Assembly (NCBI GenBank): GCA_018223105.1
Contig: JAAEYY010000029.1
Span: 1-41,162 of the forward strand
DNA: 41,162 bases
DNA from: a bacterium
GTDB lineage: Bacteria; Bacteroidota; Bacteroidia; NS11-12g; UBA9320
Direction of reading: 5' to 3'
Position numbers and translations under genes: made by a program. The notes below the pieces were generated by a model that was given only the letters and a program-made list of their open reading frames with translations, was not told where the DNA came from and did not search any database. Shown in pieces: positions 1 to 7,866 of the stretch; position 1 is the stretch's first letter; the number at the start of each line of letters is the position of its first letter.

Positions 1-399
1 TGATGTATCGCCATATACAGTGCAAGAAGAACTAAAGATCAATTTATCAATGCCCCGGTCTTCCATCACCTCCAAAACACTAATTAATCCGGTAATATTA
101 TTCCGATAGTATCGAATTGGATGTTCCACAGACTCCCCCACAGCTTTAAATGCTGCAAAATGAATAACAGCTTCAACCTCATGCCGGGCAACTAAACTCG
201 CGAGCATTTCGGTTCTTCTAATATCCAGAATTTCACAATCTACCTCGGTCTCCAGTATCTCATTAATTCTCTCTTTCACCTCGAGTTTTGAATTACTCAA
301 ATCATCCACTATCAGAACTTCATGTCCGGATTGAACCAGTTCAACAACAGTATGACTTCCAATATACCCAAGTCCCCCGGTGACTAAAATCTTGCCCAT
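1..399 (-). CDS. galE: UDP-glucose 4-epimerase, N-terminal part (cut by window edge)
   Basis: NAD-dependent epimerase of the extended short-chain dehydrogenase family, interconverting UDP-glucose and UDP-galactose in the Leloir pathway and in envelope-sugar supply. The 133 visible residues begin MGKILVTGGLGYIGSHTVVE, which holds the GxxGxxG dinucleotide-binding motif. Further on are an acidic VDDLSNS strand end, the HFAAFKAVGESVEHP segment, and the SSSCTVYGD motif just before the edge, which is characteristic of GalE. The start is the ATG read on the minus strand at 399. The C-terminal half, including the YxxxK catalytic pair, lies outside the window. The family call is firm. A related UDP-sugar epimerase is possible, but the SSSCTVYG and AVGESVEHP segments favour GalE. 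Confidence 0.9.
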   Translation of the reverse strand, partial: MGKILVTGGLGYIGSHTVVELVQSGHEVLIVDDLSNSKLEVKERINEILETEVDCEILDIRRTEMLASLVARHEVEAVIHFAAFKAVGESVEHPIRYYRNNITGLISVLEVMEDRGIDKLIFSSSCTVYGDTS

Positions 400-964
400 T
401 TTTTATGCTCTTAGATTCAAAGCGGTCGAAGATAATTGTTTTTTCACCTGCAGTGAAAAAACAAGGTTTTTCTATTGTTGATAGGACTTTCTTTCTCTTG
501 CTTTTTTAGAAAAAGCGTTTAGTCACCGGGTAGGCCTGCCTGTCGGCAGACAGGGTGGTGGCAAATCTTCCTTCTCCGCCAGCCGGCGGATTCGGAAGAC
601 GTAGGCCCCATTAACCTAAAGCTTAGGGTCTATCTTTCACAATATTATACTTCGCTCTTCATCCCCCGAAGCTGGCGTAGGGGGACCGCAATATTGTGAT
701 TCCTACGCGCAGTTTCATCATTATGTGAGCTTTTTGCCTAGACGAATAACTTGAAAACATTTCAATGAGGATGGCCCTCGCTGTCCGAAGCCTTGGCGTA
801 GGATAGGTGTTTTTCTGGAACCTGCCTGCCGGCAGGCAGGTTTGTGATTTCTGAATTGTTTATTCACTCGGACTGCAAACGTCCGAGTGCTTAACGAACT
901 GTGCTCTGTTTTCATCGAAAGCCCCCCAACCTCACTGCCTCATTGCTTAAAATTGATCATCATT
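400..964. repeat. Intergenic patch of GC-rich palindromic repeats
   Basis: This 565-base gap holds no credible gene but several dispersed-repeat-like palindromes. The perfect 20-bp palindrome cctgcctgccggcaggcagg lies at 821-840. A degenerate relative, with one mismatch and one G:U pair, lies at 535-554. A 6-bp-arm hairpin sits at 575-590 (tccgcc/ggcgga). Two similar segments, cgaagctggcgtaggggg near 668 and ccgaagccttggcgtagga near 785, look like halves of another short repeat. The patch lies between the divergent galE and S9 peptidase genes, so it must also contain their promoters, which I could not place with confidence. Confidence 0.6.
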
Positions 965-2905
965 ATGAAAACACTTAGCTTTACTTTTATCTTGGTCTTA
1001 AGCCTTAGCTTTGCGGCCTGCACTTCTTCAGACAGTAAAAATGAAGATGCAGAACAAGAAACTATGGCAAGACTAATCGACCTTCAAGATTTCTTTAAAA
1101 ACCCGGAGAAATCTTCGTATAACATTTCACCAAATGGTGAATATTTCGCCTACATGGCACCGTATGAAAAGCGCATGAATATTCATGTTCAGAAAGTGGG
1201 TGACTCTACGGTTCAGCTCATCACCAAAGAAACCGACCGCGATATCGCAGGTTATTTTTGGGCTACTGACAACCGAATTATTTACTTAAAAGATGATGCA
1301 GGAGATGAAAACTTCGCGCTCTATGGAGTAAACAGAGACGGTAAAGAGCTTAAAAAACTTACCAAAGACGGTGTTAAGGTTCAGATTATAGACGATCTTG
1401 AAGAGATTCCGGAGTTTATGATCATCGGTACAAATGAAAGAAACGAGCAAATCTTTGATGCTTACCGACTCAATATCAACACCGGTGCATCTGAAATGAT
1501 TGCCCAGAACCCCGGGAATATCGGATCTTGGATGACCGATCATGACGGCAAACTAAGATTGGCAATTACTACAGATGGAGTAAATAGTTCCATTCTTTAT
1601 AGAGAAACAGAAGCCGATGAATTCAAAACGGTAATCACTACCAACTTTAAAGAGTCTTTCAATCCACAGTTCTTCGAATTTGACAATAGTCCAATACTTT
1701 ACGGAACTTCAAACATGGGCAGAGATAAGTCTGCGCTGGTAAAATTTGACCTAAGCACAGGGAAAGAAGTTGAGGAACTTTACAAAGATGATGAAAACGA
1801 TATCGGCGGAGCCACATACAGTAAAAAACGCAAGGTAATTACCTCAGTGAGATGGTACGGGCAAAAAGCGGAACGCCATTTCTTTGATGAAGAAGCAAAA
1901 GCCATCTATGCCGATTTGGAAGAGAAACTTCCGGGAGTTGAAGTTGCTGTAAGTTCGGTAAATAAGAACGAAGACAAATTTATCATCCGCACCTATTCGG
2001 ATAAGTCGAGAGGGGCCTATTATTATTACGAGAAAGAATCCAAGAAATTGGAAAAGATCGATGATGTAAGTCCATGGATCAACGAAGATGAAATGGCAGA
2101 CATGCAGCCTATTACTTACACATCTAGAGACGGACTTACGATTCACGGTTACCTCACTCTTCCTAAAGGTGTGAAGGCAAAAAATCTACCGGTAGTGATT
2201 AATCCACATGGCGGACCTTGGGCTCGAGATTTCTGGGGTTTCAATCCGGAAGTACAATTCCTTGCAAACCGAGGTTATGCAGTTTTGCAAATGAATTTCA
2301 GAGGCTCTACAAGTTACGGCAGAGAATTCTGGGAAAAGAGTTTCAAGCAATGGGGACAAACCATGCAAGATGATATCACTGACGGTGTTGAATGGCTGAA
2401 GGAACAAGGGGTTGCTGATCCTGAGCGAATCGCTATTTACGGAGGGAGCTACGGTGGCTATGCAACTTTAGCAGGACTCACCTATACTCCAAATCTTTAC
2501 GCTTGTGGCGTTGATTACGTGGGTGTTTCTAACCTTTTCACTTTTATGGAAACCATTCCTCCATATTGGACTCCATACATTGCGATGTTGCATGAAATGG
2601 TGGGAGACCCTGAACAGGATTCTGCAATGCTGGCGCAGTATTCTCCGAGTTTAAACGCAGATAAAATTGTAGCTCCATTGTTTATCGCGCAGGGCGCGAA
2701 TGACCCTAGAGTGAAAAAATCTGAAAGCGACCAAATGGTTGAAGCGATGAAAGAACGCGGCGTGGATGTGCAATACATGGTAAAAGACGACGAAGGTCAT
2801 GGTTTTAGAAATGAAGAAAATCGATTTGATTTTTACGAGGCCATGGAAAGCTTCTTAGAAAAACATTTAAATGCTGCAGAAGAAGTAAGTGCTTCTGCTG
2901 AATAA
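965..2905 (+). CDS. S9 family prolyl oligopeptidase, secreted lipoprotein
   Basis: Serine peptidase of the S9 family (alpha/beta-hydrolase catalytic domain behind a beta-propeller), probably hydrolysing peptides at the outer membrane or in the periplasm. From the ATG at 965 the protein has 646 residues. It starts with a lipoprotein signal (KTLSFTFILVLSLSFAAC, lipobox Cys), so this start is preferred over the in-frame start 78 bases upstream. Residues about 40-400 form the propeller-like part. The catalytic triad is visible as Ser495 in GGSYGGYA, Asp580 in QGANDPRV and His612 in DEGHGF. HGGPW near residue 420 supplies the oxyanion-hole region seen in the family. It is transcribed alone and followed by a hairpin terminator. 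The family is certain; the exact substrate is unknown. Confidence 0.92.
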   Translation: MKTLSFTFILVLSLSFAACTSSDSKNEDAEQETMARLIDLQDFFKNPEKSSYNISPNGEYFAYMAPYEKRMNIHVQKVGDSTVQLITKETDRDIAGYFWATDNRIIYLKDDAGDENFALYGVNRDGKELKKLTKDGVKVQIIDDLEEIPEFMIIGTNERNEQIFDAYRLNINTGASEMIAQNPGNIGSWMTDHDGKLRLAITTDGVNSSILYRETEADEFKTVITTNFKESFNPQFFEFDNSPILYGTSNMGRDKSALVKFDLSTGKEVEELYKDDENDIGGATYSKKRKVITSVRWYGQKAERHFFDEEAKAIYADLEEKLPGVEVAVSSVNKNEDKFIIRTYSDKSRGAYYYYEKESKKLEKIDDVSPWINEDEMADMQPITYTSRDGLTIHGYLTLPKGVKAKNLPVVINPHGGPWARDFWGFNPEVQFLANRGYAVLQMNFRGSTSYGREFWEKSFKQWGQTMQDDITDGVEWLKEQGVADPERIAIYGGSYGGYATLAGLTYTPNLYACGVDYVGVSNLFTFMETIPPYWTPYIAMLHEMVGDPEQDSAMLAQYSPSLNADKIVAPLFIAQGANDPRVKKSESDQMVEAMKERGVDVQYMVKDDEGHGFRNEENRFDFYEAMESFLEKHLNAAEEVSASAE

Positions 2906-2924
2906 TTTAACAGTTTGAATCAAG

Positions 2925-2955
2925 AAATGCGCTGCTTCGGTAGCGCATTTTTTAT
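2925..2955. terminator. Hairpin terminator after the S9 peptidase gene
   Basis: A 9-bp stem (aaatgcgct at 2925-2933, agcgcattt at 2942-2950) encloses an 8-base loop and is followed by a T-rich run on the plus strand. It separates the convergent S9 peptidase and GNAT genes. The minus-strand side lacks a clean U-tract. Confidence 0.75.
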
Positions 2956-3384
2956 TTAAGGATTATAGATCATTTTGAAATGGCGGATGTTCGCTTCTAC
3001 AAACTCCTCTCCTTTTTTCTCAAACCCCAATTTGGAATAAAAATCAACTACCTGTATTTGCGCATGCAAATAAATATTATCCCAATCTTTGGTTTGCAAA
3101 AGGCATTCTTTCACCAATTCTGCGCCCACGCCTTTGCCTCTCGCCTCCTTCAACACTGCAAATCGCTCAAGTTTAGCTCCATTTGCAGTTCGGCGGAACC
3201 GAGCGGCCCCTACCGCATTATTTTCCAGATATGCGATTAAATGAGTACTCGTATCTTCAAAATCATCGTACTCCTCACTTTCGTCAACATTCTGTTCCTC
3301 AACAAAGACCGTTCGACGAATATCGAAGACTGCTTGTAGCTCTTTTGATGACTCTGCTATTTTAACCTCAACCCGATTATTCAT
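2956..3384 (-). CDS. GNAT family N-acetyltransferase
   Basis: Predicted acetyl-CoA-dependent N-acyltransferase of 142 residues, the usual single-domain GNAT length. The acetyl-CoA pyrophosphate loop is visible as ARGKGVGAELV (Q/R-x-x-G-x-G/A pattern). It is preceded by the beta-strand AKLERFAVLKE and followed by VVDFYSKLGFEKKGEEF, the alpha4/beta5 part with the conserved tyrosine. The N-terminal FDIRRTVFVEEQNV segment resembles the ElaA/YjcF-like subgroup. The substrate cannot be read from sequence. The gene is single, convergent with the S9 peptidase, and divergent from the aldolase gene with 43 bases between starts. Confidence 0.85.
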   Translation of the reverse strand: MNNRVEVKIAESSKELQAVFDIRRTVFVEEQNVDESEEYDDFEDTSTHLIAYLENNAVGAARFRRTANGAKLERFAVLKEARGKGVGAELVKECLLQTKDWDNIYLHAQIQVVDFYSKLGFEKKGEEFVEANIRHFKMIYNP

Positions 3385-3400
3385 TATTTACAAAAGTACT

Positions 3401-3408
3401 TACATTTG
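3401..3408 (+). promoter_or_regulatory. Candidate Bacteroidota -7 element for the aldolase gene
   Basis: The octamer tacatttg matches TAnnTTTG, the -7 consensus of Bacteroidota sigma factor, and lies 20 bases before the aldolase ATG. I did not find a clear TTTG-like -33 element at the expected distance. Confidence 0.4.
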
Positions 3409-3427
3409 CCGCACTTTATAAAACGCA

Positions 3428-4480
3428 ATGAGTACGGATATTATCAACCTCTTAGGCGCCGAAGGCGAAGCACTTTTAAATCACGAGTGTAAAACCATAG
3501 ACAAAAGCAGACTTACACTTCCATCTCCCGGACACCTCGATGCTGTATGGGGAACTTCAAACAGAAGTCCACAAGTATTGAGAAGCTTACAGCAAATCAT
3601 GGGAACAGGAAGACTAGCAAATACAGGTTATGTTTCAATTCTTCCTGTGGATCAGGGAATTGAGCACAGTGCAGGAGCTTCTTTTGCACCAAACCCGGAT
3701 TATTTTGATCCGGAAAACATCATCAAACTTGCTATAGAAGGTGGGTGTAATGCAGTAGCTTCAACGTATGGAGTACTTGCAACACATGCCCGTAAATATG
3801 CGCATAAGATTCCGTTTGTTGTTAAGATTAACCATAACGAATTTCTTACGTATCCTAATACATTCAACCAAATCATGTTTGGTTCTGTAGAGGAAGCATG
3901 GAATTTAGGAGCAACTGCCGTTGGAGCTACCATTTATTTCGGTTCTGATGAATCTGAAAGACAAATTGTGGAAGTTGCAGAGGCTTTTGAAAGAGCGCAT
4001 GAATTAGGAATGGCTACCATCCTATGGTGCTACCTTAGAAACAGCGGCTTCAAAAAAGACGGAAAAGATTACCATACTGCCGCTGATTTAACCGCGCAAG
4101 CAAACCATATTGGTGTAACTATTCAAGCAGATATCATCAAACAAAAACTTCCTGAATCAAACGGCGGATATACTGCTATTGATTTCGGAAAAACACATAA
4201 AGACGTATACGAAAAACTGTCTTCAGACAATCCAATTGACTTATGCCGTTATCAGGTAGCAAATTGCTACATGGGTAAAGTTGGCCTAATTAATTCGGGT
4301 GGACCATCAGGTGAAAACGACTTAGCACAAGCGGTTAAAACTGCAGTTATTAACAAGCGTGCCGGAGGTTGTGGCTTGATCAGCGGAAGAAAAGCATTCC
4401 AAAAACCATTGAATGAAGGAATTGAGATTCTCAATGCAATTCAAGATGTTTATTTGGACAAGTCAGTAACCATTGCATAA
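3428..4480 (+). CDS. fbaB: Class I fructose-bisphosphate aldolase (FbaB/DhnA type)
   Basis: Cleaves fructose-1,6-bisphosphate to glyceraldehyde-3-phosphate and dihydroxyacetone phosphate in glycolysis and gluconeogenesis, through a Schiff base. The 350 residues match the usual length of the bacterial FbaB/DhnA group. Recognisable segments are [35 protein letters not shown], and [10 protein letters not shown] at residues 233-242, where Lys238 or Lys240 is the likely Schiff-base lysine by analogy with the archaeal-type enzymes. A phosphate-binding C-terminal part contains [10 protein letters not shown] and [15 protein letters not shown]. It is followed 25 bases later by accD on the same strand, so cotranscription is possible. 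The family is firm; the gene symbol follows homology. Confidence 0.92.
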   Translation: MSTDIINLLGAEGEALLNHECKTIDKSRLTLPSPGHLDAVWGTSNRSPQVLRSLQQIMGTGRLANTGYVSILPVDQGIEHSAGASFAPNPDYFDPENIIKLAIEGGCNAVASTYGVLATHARKYAHKIPFVVKINHNEFLTYPNTFNQIMFGSVEEAWNLGATAVGATIYFGSDESERQIVEVAEAFERAHELGMATILWCYLRNSGFKKDGKDYHTAADLTAQANHIGVTIQADIIKQKLPESNGGYTAIDFGKTHKDVYEKLSSDNPIDLCRYQVANCYMGKVGLINSGGPSGENDLAQAVKTAVINKRAGGCGLISGRKAFQKPLNEGIEILNAIQDVYLDKSVTIA

Positions 4481-4505
4481 TTTTTCTACATTTGTTTCTT
4501 AGCTC

Positions 4506-5417
4506 ATGAGCTGGTTTAAGAGAGTTAAAGAGGGGATCCTGACTAAAACCCAGGATAAGAAGCCAACGCCTGACGGGCTATGGTATAAGTGTCCGGAGTG
4601 TAAAACTCCGACAAGCACTAAAGAATTTGAAACAAATCTTTGGGTCTGTCCGGACTGTGGTCATCACGGTAAAATTGGTTCAGCCGAATATTTTTCAATT
4701 TTATTTGACGATGGAAAGTTTAAGGAATTAGATGCGGATCTAATCTCCGGTGATCCATTGAAATTTGTTGATACTAAGCCCTATCCCGATAGAGTTTTGG
4801 CATCTGCGAAGAAAAGTGGCTTACACGATGCTGTGAGGACAGCTACCGGAAGAATCAATGGACTAAAGGTATCCATGGCAGTGATGGACTTCAGTTTTAT
4901 TGGAGGTTCTATGGGATCTGTTGTAGGTGAGAAGATTGCACGAGCTATTGATGTAGCATTGGAGCAAAAATTACCCATGATCATCATTTCCAAAAGTGGT
5001 GGAGCCAGAATGATGGAAGCTGCATTTTCATTGATGCAAATGGCAAAGACTTCCGCTAAATTAGCACTGCTGAGCAAAGCAAAATTACCTTACATTTCAA
5101 TCCTGACCGACCCTACTACAGGTGGTGTTACTGCATCTTTTGCGATGTTAGGAGATATCAATATTGCTGAACCCAATGCATTAATCGGTTTTGCCGGCCC
5201 AAGAGTAATCAAAGAAACCATTGGAAAGGATTTACCGGAAGGCTTTCAACGTTCAGAATTTTTGCTTGAACACGGTTTTGTAGATATGATCGTGGAGCGA
5301 AAAGACATGAAAGACAAATTACACGAAGTATTGAATATTATTGGTGTGCATAAAAGGGAGACCCCAGCACCCAAAACTAAACCAAAAGCAAAAACTCAAA
5401 AAGCAAGTACCAAATAA
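4506..5417 (+). CDS. accD: Acetyl-CoA carboxylase carboxyltransferase subunit beta
   Basis: Beta subunit of the carboxyltransferase that moves CO2 from carboxybiotin to acetyl-CoA, the first step of fatty-acid synthesis; it works with AccA in the cytoplasm. The protein has 303 residues. The N-terminal zinc ribbon has four cysteines (Cys29, Cys32, Cys48, Cys51 in CPEC and CPDC). The crotonase-like carboxyltransferase domain follows, with [18 protein letters not shown], the oxyanion-hole segment [29 protein letters not shown], and [20 protein letters not shown]. The C-terminus is a lysine/threonine-rich tail. Its stop overlaps the gcvH start (TAATG), implying translational coupling. No accA is in the window. 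Confidence 0.95.
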   Translation: MSWFKRVKEGILTKTQDKKPTPDGLWYKCPECKTPTSTKEFETNLWVCPDCGHHGKIGSAEYFSILFDDGKFKELDADLISGDPLKFVDTKPYPDRVLASAKKSGLHDAVRTATGRINGLKVSMAVMDFSFIGGSMGSVVGEKIARAIDVALEQKLPMIIISKSGGARMMEAAFSLMQMAKTSAKLALLSKAKLPYISILTDPTTGGVTASFAMLGDINIAEPNALIGFAGPRVIKETIGKDLPEGFQRSEFLLEHGFVDMIVERKDMKDKLHEVLNIIGVHKRETPAPKTKPKAKTQKASTK

Positions 5418-5797
5418 TGAATTTTCCTGAAGATTTAAAATACACTAAAGAGCACGAATGGATTCGTGTTGAGGGTGATGTAGCCACAGTTGGAGTATCT
5501 GATTTTGCACAAGGCGAATTAGGTGATGTGGTGTTTGTTGAAATTGAAACCGAAGGTGAAACCTTAGGTAAAGACGAAGTATTTGGTACTGTTGAAGCAG
5601 TAAAGACAGTTTCAGATCTTTTCATGCCACTTTCAGGTGAGGTTATTGAAGTAAATGCAGAACTGGAATCTAACCCGGAAGCTGTGAATACTTCTCCATA
5701 CGAAGACGGCTGGATGATTAAAATTCGTATGTCTGACAGTTCTGAGCTCGACAGCTTAATGGATGTTGCTGCATACAAAGAAATGATCGGTCAATAA
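5417..5797 (+). CDS. gcvH: Glycine cleavage system H protein
   Basis: Lipoyl-carrier protein that shuttles the aminomethyl group between the P, T and L proteins of the glycine cleavage system. It has 126 residues, the normal length. The lipoylated lysine is Lys63 in FGTVEAVKTVSDL. The family segments YTKEHEWIRVEG and GWMIKIRMSD are present. The ATG shares a base with the accD stop codon, so the two genes are probably translated in a coupled manner. None of gcvP, gcvT or lpd is in the window, which is common in this phylum. Confidence 0.95.
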   Translation: MNFPEDLKYTKEHEWIRVEGDVATVGVSDFAQGELGDVVFVEIETEGETLGKDEVFGTVEAVKTVSDLFMPLSGEVIEVNAELESNPEAVNTSPYEDGWMIKIRMSDSSELDSLMDVAAYKEMIGQ

Positions 5798-6204
5798 AAA
5801 CCGCTTCTTTCATACCGGGTATCATTTGGGCGCTGTTAATCAGCACCCTTTGTTTCCTCCCTCCTTCCGCTATTCCTGAATTTAACCTAAAGTCCTTCAT
5901 TGGTTTGGACAAATGGGTACATTTAGGCATCTTTCTCATACTTTCAATCCTTTTTTTAATTCCGATTAGACAGGACAAAAACCTCACATTGGTTCAATAC
6001 CTATTGGCGTTCATCCTGTTGAGTTCATATGGCATTCTTATCGAATTTATTCAGGGAACTGCATGGATCAACCGAAGCTTTGAATGGGCCGATGTTCTGG
6101 CCGATGCACTTGGAGTATTTCTAGGCATTGTACTGCTCCCTTGGTGTATGCGCAAGTTGCCGTTGGCAAAAAAGTATATTCCGATACTCAATCGCTTTTT
6201 CTAA
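5794..6204 (+). CDS. VanZ-like small membrane protein with uncertain, possibly non-canonical start
   Basis: VanZ-family-like protein of unknown function with about four membrane helices. The first standard start in frame is TTG 5905, giving 99 residues beginning LDKWVHLGIF. However, the frame stays open upstream and encodes FIPGIIWALLISTLCFLPPS, then AIPEFNLKSFIGLDKWVH. That is the typical VanZ-like first helix, proline turn and DKxxH motif. I therefore give the coordinates from AUA 5794, which overlaps the gcvH stop (ATAA) and would yield a 136-residue protein. Other in-frame near-cognate codons are AUA 5812, AUC 5821, AUU 5824 and CUG 5833; no ATG, GTG or TTG occurs in that stretch. A lost start codon, so that only the truncated form is made, is the main alternative. 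The family call is good; the start is open. Confidence 0.6.
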   Translation: MKTASFIPGIIWALLISTLCFLPPSAIPEFNLKSFIGLDKWVHLGIFLILSILFLIPIRQDKNLTLVQYLLAFILLSSYGILIEFIQGTAWINRSFEWADVLADALGVFLGIVLLPWCMRKLPLAKKYIPILNRFF

Positions 6205-6243
6205 TCTCGTTCTAGCAGTCTATCTTGAAGGAAATTCAAGATT

Positions 6244-6930
6244 ATGAACAAGAAAAAAATGAAGAGCAAAGCAGTCGAAAACAAGCGATTTGACTTCTTT
6301 CTCGTTGGGCTTTCTATTTCACTATTATTAGTTTTAGGTGCATTCTCGTACACCAAAACTCAACCAAAACCCTTCACCTTAGAAGAATCTAATTATGAAG
6401 GTGAAGAAATTGAGATTATTGAGAACACTGTTCACGCTCCTAAACCAAAACCACTTCCACCACCGGAGGTGAAAATGGTAGAAGATGAAGAAATTATTGA
6501 AGAAGACAATCCTGAATTGGTGATTTTCGAACCGGATCAGGATACCGAGATTTTGGATTACGCAGACGTAGATGAGGAAATAATTGAAGAAACCGGCGAA
6601 ACTATAGACATTATTGCTATTGAAGATAAACCTCTTTTTATGGGTAAGGATGCTTCTGAGTCACTCCCGAGGTACCTCGCTGAAAATCTCAAATATCCAT
6701 TTCAAGCAAAAGAGAATGCTGTATCAGGTGTTGTGGTGGTAAAGTTTGTGGTGAACACCGAAGGTGAAATAGAAGATGTACAAATAGTGACGCCTAAAAA
6801 AGGCTTTGGCTTGGAAGAAGAAGCGATCAAAGTGATTCTCTCTACATCCGGTAATTGGACGGCCGGTAAGCAAAACAACAAACCGGTAAAAGTGAGATAT
6901 CAAATTCCGATTAATTTTCAGTTGAATTAA
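6244..6930 (+). CDS. TonB-family energy transducer, copy 1
   Basis: Periplasm-spanning protein expected to link an ExbB/ExbD proton channel to outer-membrane receptors. It has 228 residues. A basic cytoplasmic start is followed by one membrane helix at about residues 20-37 (FFLVGLSISLLLVLGAFSY). The periplasmic linker is strongly acidic with a short proline run (PKPLPPPEVK, then EEDNP). The C-terminal TonB domain covers about 140-228, with PRYLAENLKYP, the GVVVVKFVVNTEG strand, and the family ending VKVRYQIPINFQLN. It is a close paralogue of the next gene. No exbB, exbD or TonB-dependent receptor is adjacent, so the partners are elsewhere. Confidence 0.88.
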   Translation: MNKKKMKSKAVENKRFDFFLVGLSISLLLVLGAFSYTKTQPKPFTLEESNYEGEEIEIIENTVHAPKPKPLPPPEVKMVEDEEIIEEDNPELVIFEPDQDTEILDYADVDEEIIEETGETIDIIAIEDKPLFMGKDASESLPRYLAENLKYPFQAKENAVSGVVVVKFVVNTEGEIEDVQIVTPKKGFGLEEEAIKVILSTSGNWTAGKQNNKPVKVRYQIPINFQLN

Positions 6931-7092
6931 CAAATTCAGTCGAGTGTAATTAAACCGAAGTTTCTATAACATCGGCAAGCAATACACGTTCTAAGCTTGA
7001 GTTCAGATGAAGTTTTTATTAATTTTTAAAGAAATTCATCAATTGGCATTTACCTTTTGTCAAGAGCTAGTATATATAAGTAATAAAAACAT

Positions 7093-7100
7093 TAATTTTG
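7093..7100 (+). promoter_or_regulatory. Candidate -7 element for the second TonB gene
   Basis: The octamer taattttg fits TAnnTTTG and lies 14 bases before the ATG at 7114, implying a very short leader. The 183-base gap behind the first paralogue suggests the second copy has its own promoter. No clear -33 box was identified. Confidence 0.35.
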
Positions 7101-7113
7101 AAATATAAAGGTC

Positions 7114-7797
7114 ATGGAAGTAAAAAAACATCCCTCAAAAGACATTAGAAACAAGAGATTCGATTTCTTTCTTGTTGGTTTGGCGGTAACTTTACTGTTC
7201 GTGTTTGGCGCCTTTTCTTACACTCAATATGAAGAAAAGGAAACCGTACTTGAAGACTTCGTCGTAGATGAAGAAGTAATCGTTATGGAGAACACGGTTC
7301 AGCAGAAAGAGAAACCACCCCCACCACCCCCTGAATTGGAAGTTGTGGAAGACGATGAAGAAATTGAAGAAGACAACCCTGAAATTGAAATCTTCGAATT
7401 GGATCAGGATGATGCAATGATAGAATATGAAGATTTTGAAGAGGCAGAGCCTGAAGAAACCAATGAGGTTTTCGATGTGTTCGCCGTATCAGATCAGGCC
7501 TTGTTCATGGGTAAAGAAGTACAGTCGGAGTTGAGAAAATATCTGGCAGAAAACTTGAGATACCCCGATGCAGCTAGAGAAGCTGAGGTACAAGGTGTAG
7601 TGGTTGTAACTTTCGTTGTAAACAAAGCCGGTAACGTAGAAAACGTTCAGGTTATCACTCCTCCTAAGAGATTTGGACTAGAAGACGAAGCAATTCGTAT
7701 CATCAAATCTACTTCTGGAATGTGGACTCCTGCAAAACAGCGTACCGTTGCAGTAAACGTAAGATATCAAATCCCAATCAACTTCCAGTTGTACTAG
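7114..7797 (+). CDS. TonB-family energy transducer, copy 2
   Basis: Same architecture as the copy 183 bases upstream: NKRFDFFLVGL motif, one membrane helix at about residues 19-36, an acidic linker with a run of six prolines (KEKPPPPPPELEVVEDDEE), and a C-terminal TonB domain from about residue 138 (LRKYLAENLRYPDAAREAE, VVVTFVVNKAGNVENVQV, VNVRYQIPINFQLY). The two copies keep the first about 20 residues and the last about 90 nearly superimposable, while the linker diverges. This is consistent with tandem duplication followed by change in linker length or charge. It is followed directly by a strong bidirectional terminator. Confidence 0.88.
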   Translation: MEVKKHPSKDIRNKRFDFFLVGLAVTLLFVFGAFSYTQYEEKETVLEDFVVDEEVIVMENTVQQKEKPPPPPPELEVVEDDEEIEEDNPEIEIFELDQDDAMIEYEDFEEAEPEETNEVFDVFAVSDQALFMGKEVQSELRKYLAENLRYPDAAREAEVQGVVVVTFVVNKAGNVENVQVITPPKRFGLEDEAIRIIKSTSGMWTPAKQRTVAVNVRYQIPINFQLY

Positions 7798-7820
7798 GAT
7801 ATAATTAAAAGAATAAAAAA

Positions 7821-7851
7821 ATCCCGACGTTCATCGTCGGGATTTTTTTTG
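7821..7851. terminator. Bidirectional terminator between tonB copy 2 and rmuC
   Basis: A 9-bp perfect stem (atcccgacg 7821-7829, cgtcgggat 7835-7843) with a 5-base loop is flanked by an A-run on the left and a T-run on the right, so it can end transcription from both strands. It lies exactly between the convergent genes. Confidence 0.9.
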
Positions 7852-7866
7852 CTTTAACGTTTAAAG

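Noticed and set aside
721..915. Minus-strand 64-residue frame across the repeat patch
   Set aside because: Its translation (PACRQAG, LRQGFGQR) is just the palindromic repeats read as protein; no coding signal.
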